From: Clavaria fumosa
Taxonomy: Eukaryota; Basidiomycota; Agaricomycetes; Agaricales; Clavariaceae
Assembly: GCA_951802425.1 (NCBI GenBank)
Contig: OX637795.1
Coordinates: 4,978,070-5,042,069, forward strand
Length of the DNA stretch: 64,000 nt
Reading direction: 5' to 3'
The notes beneath the pieces were generated by a model. That model had not been told where the DNA came from and ran no database searches. It was given only the letters and a program-made list of their open reading frames with translations. The translations under genes and the position numbers were made by a program. The first letter of the stretch is position 1. The number at the start of each line of letters is the position of its first letter. This document shows, piece after piece, positions 44,201-53,379 of the stretch.

Positions 44201-46692
44201 AACGACATCGCCTTTGCAAACTCCCTTCGGGCAAGTATCAAGATGCACCACTTTCTCAAGTTGCGGGTACCTGCCTCAGCTATCAACGATGCAGAGTCGG
44301 ATAACAATACTGTAGGACTCCAGCTACAGGATGCACTCATCGGCATTCGCAAACTTATCGCAGAGACAGTCCAACGACAAGAAGTTCAGGAGCTCATCCA
44401 GACAGAACTCAATCAAACATTGCAAACAGTCGTTCTTCCCAGTATCCACGACCACATTACTTCAACAATGACAAAACTCCCATGGCCCATTCTTGCGCAG
44501 AGCCCACCAGATCCCCACATCCTTGTTCCTGAGGTAGTTTCTGTTCACCCACGCCGTCTCCGCGCTATCCAGCTGCTCTATGATCAAACAAACGTTACCT
44601 TCAAAAGCCACGAACAAGCACAACTTTTTGAGCTAGTCAGCCGATCCAACACTCATGTCATAGGAGTCCTCCGCACAGGGGGAGGCAAAAGTGTTGTGTT
44701 CTTTGGGCCTGCAAAGGTAGGACAGCATTTGGCAGTCGCCTTCCAACTCTCATCACATTTTTTGAAGGTGGAAAAAGGTGTCACAGTTGTGATCACGCCT
44801 CTTGTTGCATTACATGAGCAGCATCTTCGAAATTCGTCATACTATAATATCCCCTTTGCGGATTACGGGGAAGCAAACTGCGACTTATTCAAGATAAATC
44901 TCCTTTTCATTCCTGCACACAAGACAAACCAGCAACATTTCATAAATCTGCTTCGGTCCATGCACAAGCTTGGCCTACTTAGGCGTATTGTCATCGATGA
45001 GGCCCATCACCTTGTCATCTCAAAACAGTTTCGCCTATGCTTTGAGACTCTCAAAGTCATTAGTCAACTGGCTGTTTCACTTGTCTTCTTGTCAGCGACT
45101 CTGCCCCTAATCTCTGTGTCGTCATTGCTGGAACACATGAGGTTAAATCCTAGAACAGTCAAAATTATTCGTGGATCGACTTATCGCACAGAAATCGCAT
45201 ACTCGGCAGTCGAGGTTAAGAAAACCAACATTCTCGAGCATGTCAAAATTCAGATGGAGCAGCTTACCAGAACTTTCAAGCAAGAGGACCGTGGCATCAT
45301 GTTCACTAAATCCATTGATGACTGCAAGCTATTAGCGGAGCATACTGGCCTTTCTTTCTACATTGGACCCATGGACAATGAAGAGAAACGTTCTATTGCG
45401 AAGGCATGGCGACAAGGCAAACATAAATGGGTCATCGCTACATCTGCATTCAGCGAAGGCATCGATTATGATCATGTCCGTGTCGTGATCAATGTTGAGG
45501 CCCCGTATGGCATCACAGAATACGATCAGATGACTGGACGGGCTGGCCGTGATGGACGACCTGCCAAAGCTCTCCTTTTTTACTCTGAGGTTCCATCTTG
45601 TGCCGATGCTACAAGTCCTGACCACAAAGGGCTTATTCCCATGCACCACTTTCTGCGCCGAATAGACCAGTGCCGTCGGATAGAGGTGGGCCTTCATCTC
45701 GATGGCCAAGCTCACACATGTGCGGCTATTCCAAACTGTCAGTACTGTGACTGCTGCATTCGTATGAGTGTGAGTAGGTAGTTCCTCTCACAGTCCCAGT
45801 GGCTAATTAACAATCAGGGGGAACCGATACCAACATATCAGACTGGATCAGTTAGCACAAGCCTGACTTCCCAATCTAGCCACATTTCTGGCGCTACAAA
45901 TTCTGTGCCAAACCCCATTTCAGTTGTCCCTAAACGTTCTGCCATTTCAACAGCAGAAAGTTTGTCCTTTGTCAACTGCTCTACACGTTCCCATTCCAGT
46001 GGCCTAATCGATCATGTGGACATCAACATGAGTGACTGTTCAATTCGAAGTGGAGAAGGTATGTTTTCCCTCATCCTGGCAATTCCTGTGTACTTATCAC
46101 AAGCGACGAAGTGGGCGGTCATCAGCAGAGCATTTCTGATGTGGCCAATGTTATTGCCAGTGAATATGGGAGCTGCGAGCGGAAACTCCATGCATTAAAG
46201 GAATTTTTGGAACGCTATGCCCGCCTCTGCGCATGCTGTCTGTTTCTAGGAGAAGTTGAGCGTCCGGAAGACCCAAGACATGTCTTTGCGCATCAGTGTC
46301 CTCGATTCCAACCATCCAAGGCTGCGTATATGGCATTCAAGAGCTCTCTACGCTTTCCACCTAACGAAATGTGCTTTTTCTGCATGGTCCCTCAAGCCCC
46401 ACCGCTGAATCATCCTAAGCCGTCAGGGCAATCAGTGGATCCGAAAACTTGCAAATATCCAGACTTCTTGAAGCCACTCTTTTACTTAATCTTCGCATCA
46501 CCTGCCCGAGCTGCCATCTTCGCCCGGCTTCATATTCCAGCAGACATTCTGGCAAATCAGCAGCAACTCATTCATCACATGGCAACTCCGAACCCCCATG
46601 CTTCCGGATTGCCTTATCCATTGGAGGTAATTTTGATTTATGCCTCCATGAGATCTACCGGGCACTTTGCTCCGGCTTCCCTAGTTGCTTGA
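41250..46692 (+). CDS. Telomere-linked RecQ-like helicase, six exons
   Basis: Exons 41250-42493, 42540-42980, 43028-43521, 43575-45769, 45818-46058 and 46112-46692 join in phase (1731 codons plus stop). The five introns of 46-53 nt have GT...AG ends. The start is uncertain: the first in-frame ATG, 41319, falls inside the first zinc finger, so an upstream exon is likely. Domains: two C2H2 fingers (residues 14-62), Pro-rich linker, Cys/His pairs near 190 and 250, a long middle region, then the helicase core with TGGGKS (about 1094), TPLVALHEQ, DEAHH (about 1200), LSATLP (about 1232) and QMTGRAGRDG (about 1380). A Cys-rich tail follows (CQYCDCC, CACCLF, CFFC). Such ATP-dependent 3'-5' DNA helicases are typical subtelomeric genes of fungi (TLH type). 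No stop or shift was seen, so it is probably functional. It points to the telomere, 15 kb away. Confidence 0.88.
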
Positions 46693-47880
46693 TGTATAGG
46701 GTCAGAACATCGCAATGTCACAAAGGAGGAGGATACACGCGCCACTAGCGGCATGTAGAGCCTTTATTAATAAATAGTGACCTTGTGGAAGCCAACAATC
46801 ACTCAAAGACAACATAAGTAGTCGTTGCTTTGAAGGCATTGATGCCCTCATTCAAGCACCAAGAGCCAACCAGTACACCCTTTCGACAAGGTACATCAAT
46901 GATTAAGTTAAGATTATCATTCCCACTAATGAAGGATTATTCAACAAAGATGACATAAGTAGTCTTTGCTTTCAACCCCCACTTACTATAGGAAAGGTAG
47001 GCTGGTGTGCACACCTGCTTCACAACATGTATATGTTGTGAATGACAATTTGCAGTTATACCCTCACTTGAGCATCAGGACCCAACCAGTACACCCTTTT
47101 GAGAAGGTACATGAATGATTAACTTGAAGTCAAGATTATCATTCCCACTGAGAAGGCTTACTCAACAAAGTCAATAGTCTTTGCTTTCAACCCCCACTTA
47201 CTATAGGAGAGGTAGGCTGGCATGCACACCTGCCTCACAACATATATATGTTGTGAATGGCATTTTGCAGTTATACCCTCACTCGAGCATCAAGACCCTA
47301 CCAGTTTACACTTGTGAGAAAGTACATGAATGATTAAGTCAAGATTATCATTCCCACAGAGAAGGCATACTCAACAAAGAGAACATAAGTAGTCTTTGAT
47401 TTCAACCCCCACTTACTATAGGAAAGGTAGGCTGGTGTGCATGCCTGCCTCACAACATGTATATGTTGTGAATGACATTTCGCAGTTATACTCTCACTCA
47501 AGCATCAAGACCCTACCAGTCAGTTTATGCTTGTGAGAAAGTACTGTACATGAATGATTAAGTCAAGATTATCATTCCCACTAATGAAGGCATACTCAAC
47601 AAAGAGAACATAAATAGTCTTTGCTTTCAACCCCCACTTACTATAGGAAAGGTAGGCTGGCATGCACACCTGCCTCACAATGTGTGTATGTTGTGAATGA
47701 TATTTTGCGGTCATACCTTCACTTGAGCATCAGGACTCAACCAGTTTACCCTTTTGAGAAGGTACATGAATGATTAAGTCAAGATTATTATCATTCCCAC
47801 TAATGAAGGCATACTCAACAAAGAGAACATAAATAGTCTTTGCTTTCAATCACCACTTACTATTGGTTTCTATCAAACAT
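46693..47880. repeat. 215-225 bp minisatellite, about 5 copies
   Basis: The segment CCCCACTTACTATAGG recurs with ACTTACTA at 46981, 47196, 47411, 47636 and 47854 (steps 215, 215, 225, 218). Each unit also has AAGATTATCATTCCCACTAA and CATACTCAACAAAGAGAACA, and an imperfect hairpin CACAACATGTATATGTTGTG. Copies are moderately diverged, so this array is older than the 651-bp and 113-bp arrays. The first 90 bp or so after the helicase stop are unique. Confidence 0.88.
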
Positions 47881-48081
47881 GGTGTTATCCATGACAGCAG
47901 CAGAGATGATGAGAGACAAGTACTTAATCTGATCCATGCCTGCCCCTTCCTCTTTTGACTCCCACTGTCAATCATTACCTTCTAGGATTTTATGTGGTGC
48001 ACTATGCTTTTACTTTGCAAGCTTATTTACTCTTCTTTTTCATGTAGTCTACTATTGTAGGAGTTCTAGTAGAAGTCCCAA

Positions 48082-49253
48082 CTAATACACGCACTCACTG
48101 TTCTCCTGCATGAACTTTAGCTGTGCTTGCTGTGAACAGACAGCAATGTGGAGAACCTTTAAATTATGTGTCCCAAAGCTTTGCTGATGTTTTGCAGCTG
48201 GAAATATGGTACAGAATGCATTGATCTCAGCAGTATCCTTGTTTGATAGTGTGAGCATTATTGCTGGACACTGCAGGCGCACCCACTGAAGGATGTCCTG
48301 CAGGATGTGGTCTTTGCTCCATTTGCCGCTGGGCCTTCTGTGGGTGTGGTGAATGCAAAGGTCATTGGGATGGCTTGCCCATTTGCCTTGCCAACCAGTG
48401 CATAGAGTTCATGTCCAGCTGCATTTGTTTTCCCTACATTGTTTGTTAGTTCTTTTTTATTAATGCCTCAGATAGGATGGCACACAAGTTGAGTCCATTG
48501 CAATCTCTGTCACTTCAGGCCCAAAATCATCAAAGACTTCCTTGAAAGTGAAAGCCATGGCAATTATCCCTGGCTCACTCTGGATGGGTATAATCTCAAT
48601 CTTTGTCCCTCGAAAAACTTCTAAGACCTTTTTGGCAGATGCAAGTTGCTTGTGGTCCAGCTGCCATGACCCCTCATTGAGCCTTGCCCACCATGTATAT
48701 ATCTGCTTTTGGGTCAACTCTGTTTTAGGAAACAGTTTTAAGATGTGAGTCCAGATCTCCAAAAATAATCAGTACAAATGCAGGCAGCACTCTCATGTGC
48801 TCATACCTGTGATGGAGGAAGAGCTTTCATCTCTTCAACAATATTGGCAACCTCAGCCAACAGGGAGATATTGGTATAGCCATGGTGAGCCATTCCATGC
48901 TTTATCCCCACCTTGATTATTTGTTTATTACTATCGTCAATGTGGATGAGAAGTGTCCCAGCACAATGATATCTCTCCATCTTCATTCAAGCCCACACAG
49001 TAAAAGCAATAGGTATGTCCTTGGTGATCATCATAGCTGTTTCAAATATATGAGTAAGGGTTCACTGGTCTAGTAATTCTGCTTACTTGAAGCGATAGCC
49101 TGTAACTTCCCAAATCATACCAGAAATCACGCTGACAAGCTCTCAGCCATCTTGATCACCAAGTACATCATCAGGGAGCTCAACAAATATGTCAAGCTCG
49201 ATGGCATGCCTTTGGTTCTGCTGAAGAAGTGCCAGAAACCTGTCCCAGCTCAT
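48082..49253 (-). pseudogene. MULE-domain transposase gene, four exons, broken
   Basis: Minus-strand exons 49253-49087, 49036-48807, 48756-48486 and 48433-48082 are separated by introns of 50-52 nt with GT...AG and a CTAAC branch site. The third intron joins DFGPEVTEIAMDST to WKTNAAGHELYALVGKANGQ, and later QWVRLQCPAIMLTLSNKDTA and EINAFCTIFPAAKHQQSFG follow. This is the MULE/DDE transposase pattern with Asp in AMDST and in LSNKD. An upstream zinc-like CFYC...HCAG part is present. Damage: TGA in DQDG*ELVSV, a 2-nt loss in a GAGA run near 48980 and a 1-nt loss near 48315. The end after the MULE domain is short, so truncation is likely. No terminal repeats were identified. Confidence 0.78.
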
Positions 49254-49788
49254 AGTTAGTGCCCTCTTGCTTGGCTGCTTTCCATTGTCAGTTATTTCTT
49301 GTTCAGGTGAGCAATTTTCCTTCCCCTTCCTTGCTTGTGCTACAGCCTGCTTATCCAGACATCTTACACAGGTCCTTGTTCGTTTTAAACTGGCATTAAG
49401 TGGAAATGCTGAGGATGGACCCTTGAAGCCACAGCATGCAGCACAGGCATGCTCTTTGTCCTCACTATGGTAAGCTGCGGATCATCTAGGCTGACAAATA
49501 ATCCTGACCTTGGTTTGCAAGGGATTGAGCATTCTCTTGTGACTGGCCAAATGGCCTTGCTGTGGTTTCCATTGAGCAGGAGTACAGGATATACACCGTA
49601 CAGTACTGTAGTTGAATGAGCATGTGATTTTGAGTCATGTGATGTCACGTGACTCCTGCTTGAAGGGTCCTATCGCTCGCAACCGTGATTGGACTCCTGC
49701 TCGAGGTTGCACATTTTTTTTTCTTTCTCGGTCATCGTCCACTGCTTAGTCATTACTCAACGTTTGTACTCTAGATCCCACCATTATC
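49254..49788. other. Spacer with the kinase gene promoter
   Basis: No coding motif was seen. From about 49610 the sequence becomes CpG-containing and balanced, unlike the CpG-poor DNA to the left. It carries CACGTGAC-type sites (ATGTCACGTGAC near 49645), two ATTGGACTCCTGCTCGA/ CTCCTGCTTGAAG blocks and a T-rich stretch just before the 42-bp motif at 49722. This is a plausible promoter for the kinase. Confidence 0.45.
49722..49763 (+). repeat. Direct repeat flanking the kinase gene (copy 1; copy 2 at 52254-52296)
   Basis: TCTTTCTCGGTCATCGTCCA then CTGCTTAGTCATTACTCAAC precedes the ATG by 26 bases. CCTTTCTCGGTCAATGTCCA then CTACTTAGTCACTACCACAA lies 39 bases after the kinase stop. Both have the same order and direction with a handful of mismatches, so the gene sits between two diverged copies of a motif of about 42 bp. 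Confidence 0.8.
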
Positions 49789-52214
49789 ATGTCCAAGAAA
49801 CCTGTCCACAACTTCGCGACTATATCCCCTTCCAGTTTCTATGGCCCCTTGGCTTCCTCATCTGCTTCCAGCGCTCGCGATACCACCCCGCCTCCATCTG
49901 CCACTCCTTCAGCTGCTCTCCAAGATTCTCCTATTAGCAAGAGGGCATCTAGGACGGACCCCTACACGTCACTTCATCATGAAAGGGATTTCCGGATGCG
50001 ACGACTGGGCCCGGAGATGGAAGGGAAATTCGTTGGTCCTATGCCTGTTGCCGAATTCCTAGATGAATTCCTACCCTCTGGTAATTTCCCAACCATGCCC
50101 TGGACGAAGGAGAATGAAGTAGCTTTTCAACGCGTGACGAAGCAGATGTCCGAAATAGCGATGTATACACCATTGGTTCGTTTCAACAATATGTTCGATA
50201 TCCATTTTAACTAACAGCCTTCGTTGTTAGATAAACGCGTTGAAACCATTCTGTCCCAACCTCGAACTCGTCGACACGCATAACTATGGCGGCCTCGAAT
50301 CTAGCATCCTGAATCCACACCTGCTTAAACCCGACATCACCGCCTACGCCAAGAACAGCGGTAGGAATCAAGTGACGGACTTCTCTTTGATGGAGATTCA
50401 TACAGAGATCAAATTTGACCAAAGAGACGATGCATTTCGCGACAACTCGTGCGAGTCAATAGAACACGATACTGAGATGAGTAAAGATACCAAAGGCCAA
50501 ATCACGTCTTACGCGGTCGCTCAACTTGCGAATCAATTCCGCTCACACATCTTTTCCGTCCTGATCTGTGGCAAATACGCGAGACTTCTATGCTGGGATC
50601 GATCAGGGGCCGTCGTCTCCGAAGCGTTCGACTATACGAAACGGCATTTGGCGGACTTTTACTGGCGGTACGATCATTCAAATCCTAGTGCCCGGGGAAT
50701 GGATTGTTCCATATCTGAGCCTTCGGAAAAGGAGGCTATTTTGACTAGGAAACTGCTAAAGCCTGAACAATGTGTCCGTCTTGTCAAATTTGAGGTGTAC
50801 GACGAAAACGACAACAATGTTTCTTATTATATTGGAAGCAAGCCGACATTCAATGGCAACGCCTCTCCGACGGGACGAGCGACTCGTACCTTCGTCGTCG
50901 TCGACCCGGACACGGAAAGCGTTGTTTTTTTGAAGGATACATGGAGAATTGATCTTCCTGATATGATGAAGGAAGGCACGATTTACCGCACTCTTCACAA
51001 AGCTAATGTGTCGAATATTCCCTCATTCATACGAGGGGATGATGTTCCCCGGCAGCGAACCTGCTCGCAAGACTTCGTTTCTGCCTCGTGGGCTCGACCG
51101 CTCGCTAAGCCAGCTAAGTCACTGCGACCCCATCGGCACTATCGAATGGTTCTTGGAGAAGTCGGCCGTGACCTTACGTCGTTTGATTCAACCTGGGAAC
51201 TGGTCAATGCTATGAAAGATGCGCTTCAAGGTGCGTCCGCTTTAATATTACACCAATTACGGTCCCATGCTGATATCTCCTTGTAGCTCACAAGGAAGCA
51301 TTTGAAAACGCGAAAATTCTTCACCGTGACATCAGCGTCGGCAATATATTGATCACCAATGATGGACATGGAATGTTAATAGACTGGGACTTGTCTAAAC
51401 ACACCGAGGGCCTCGCGGAAGGTGCCCGACAAGTGGAACGCTCTGTAAATATTCTTTTCCCTTCGCATAATTTTGGACCCTAAGGACTTGCCTCGTGTAC
51501 TTTCAGGGGACTTGGCAGTTTATGGCTGCTAGATTGCTCTCGAGTCCAACATCGGTAGTGCACACTCTCGCCGACGATCTGGAGTCATTCCTTCATGTGC
51601 TCAGCTGGGTCGCGCTACGGTTCACACCTCATGACATGGACTCTGAGGCCCTAACCTATCTTCTGAACAACATGTTCGACCATTCTTACGAGGGCGCCGA
51701 TGGTTCTGCCCGAGGAGGGCTTTCCAAGCAGTACTACCTGGTTGGAGGTCTGGTTCCGAAAATCGGATTCTGCCAGCCAATACTCAGGAACCTGCTGAAG
51801 GATCTTACTGAAACCTGTGCCGTTCGCTACGAGGAACGTCCTTCTGATGGCGGGCTTGCTGCATCTCACAAGATGCAGCCCAAGCGTGATGATGAGCTTG
51901 CTATGCTTCATTTTCTGCTGGCGGCGCAGTATGAACGCAAATTAGCGGCACTGGAGAGTTCTGACCGGATGTTGGAGACCTTCGCGGAAGCTTTGGCGAA
52001 CCGTGAGGCATGGCCACAAGATGACAAGTCCTTCCCGAATCTGCTGGCTCACAAGACTCCCTCACGCCGAAAGAGAAAATCGGATACTGACGACTACATG
52101 CCGAAACAGAGGCACCGTTTTACGTCACCAATATCAGAGCACCGTGGTGAGGGAGGCAGTGACAAGGAAGGCAGCGGCGAGGAAATCAGCGGCGGGGAAC
52201 AAACTGTCGATTAA
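49789..52214 (+). CDS. FunK1-type protein kinase, four exons
   Basis: Exons 49789-50175, 50231-51230, 51287-51444 and 51507-52214 join in phase to 750 codons plus stop. Introns are 55-62 nt with GT...AG, the first with a CTAAC branch site. The start MSKKPVHNFATISP is the first ATG of the frame. Signatures: FVGPMPVAEFLDEFLP near residue 80 (typical FunK1 lead-in), VVFLKDTWR with the probable ATP-anchoring Lys, HRDISVGNIL (about 476) as catalytic loop, LIDWDLS (about 496) in place of DFG, then GTWQFMAARLL and DDLESFLHVLSW. The tail is basic then acidic (RRKRKSDTDD ... GGSDKEGSGEE). FunK1 kinases are a large, fungus-specific family expanded in agaric mushrooms; substrates are unknown. Codon and CpG usage look like a living gene, and no lesion was seen. 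Confidence 0.9.
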
Positions 52215-52296
52215 TACAGTGATGGGTAATCGGCCAGGCATAATTGGGTTTTTCCTTTCTCGGTCAATGTCCACTACTTAGTCACTACCACAACGT

Positions 52297-52676
52297 GTCC
52301 TGCATTCATCTGTTGTCCTGGCCATCTTGCATAGAGGAGTTGAAAGCAATGCTGTGTACAACAGAACCTGATGCTCCAGAGCCCAGTATGCAAGCAGAGC
52401 CAGTTACTTTGTCCCCTTTTGTTCAACCATGCCCACACCTTTTGCCTTTCCTTTTTCAGGTGATGCTGCCCATTTCTAGCCTGCTGTTGTGTGTGTTGTT
52501 TCCTGGACTGTGAAGGCTCCTTACAGCTGTTTGCAAAATAGTTGGCCACATGACAAAAAACAAGAAAATTGCACTCCAAGACTTTTGAGCTGTATCTTAC
52601 TTGGTTCTTGGTCAATTATCATTGTTACAACATAATTACTTCAGGATTCAGTTCTGCATTTTCACACCCATTTTTA
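52297..52676. other. Unassigned spacer
   Basis: No motif-bearing frame. It lies between the kinase-flanking repeat and the MITE. AT-rich and CpG-poor. Confidence 0.5.
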
Positions 52677-52958
52677 GCTGTTTTCAGTTGGGGTGAAGAA
52701 GTAGTGTTATAAATGATGCTAGAACAGTTTAAGGCACATATCTTGAGGTGCAAGAACTGATTTCAGTGACTCCCAGTGCACAAATAACTCTGTACACCAG
52801 TCAATTTTCATTCACATTATTTACATATAGAATGTTCTGGATCAAATAATTGGTGAATTTTTAGAACATATTCTTGCATCTCTAGATATGTGTCCTAAAT
52901 TGTTCTAGCATGTTTTCATAACTTGCAATATTGTTGCCTCACACTAACTGAAAACAGC
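52677..52958. mobile_element. 282-bp MITE with long imperfect TIRs and TA target sites
   Basis: The left end GCTGTTTTCAGTTGGGGTG and right end CACACTAACTGAAAACAGC are inverted. The inverted match continues inward for about 85 nt (AGATATGTG, TGTTCTAGCAT and TTCTTGCA segments pair with their partners) with small gaps. TA lies on both sides (52675-52676 and 52959-52960). No coding capacity. Size, TIRs and TA suggest a Tc1/mariner-type MITE. Confidence 0.75.
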
Positions 52959-52960
52959 TA

Positions 52961-53199
52961 CTGTGAATGTGGCATCAGGAAAAAGGTAATTTCTTAGTAG
53001 GTGTCAGTGTAAAGATATTGCCACACTGACGTTATGTATACATATGTTATTTCATGGCTTCCATAGTAGAGCCTCATAGGCATTCAGACAGCAACAAAGC
53101 ACATGGTAACCAATATAGTATTCAGGCCACATCAGTAGCACCAGTAGATTTGCAGTGATCAATGGATACTACATTGTATGGCTATGTACTACAGCATGG
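52961..53199. other. Unassigned AT-rich spacer
   Basis: Nothing recognised between the MITE and the retroelement fragment. Confidence 0.4.
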
Positions 53200-53378
53200 T
53201 TGCAAAGATGTCTGATGAAGTGTAGGGACAAGAAAAGGCATGTACTTTGCCTAAGTACTTGAGCTGCTTGGCTTCCTGGAGAGTGACTGTGCAAGCAGCC
53301 ATACTCCAGACAAAACCTAGATAGTTCACCTGGGATCCAAAGTCCTCACACTTCATTGAATGCCAAGGAATGCCCAAG
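53200..53378 (-). pseudogene. Retroelement RT/RNase H fragment of a third lineage
   Basis: Minus-strand reading gives LGIPWHSMKCEDFGSQVNYL then GFVWSMAACTVTLQEAKQLK and YLGKVHAF. The pattern G(I/V)PWH...K...F...YLGF.W....V.L...K..KYL.K is typical of RT ends in DIRS- or gypsy-like retroelements of mushrooms. It is only about 60 codons long and is cut by the duplicated block at 53380. Confidence 0.6.
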
Positions 53379-53379
53379 G

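Noticed and set aside
50176..51506. Apparent stops splitting the kinase gene
   Set aside because: All three fall inside introns with good donor and acceptor sites; the spliced frame is continuous.
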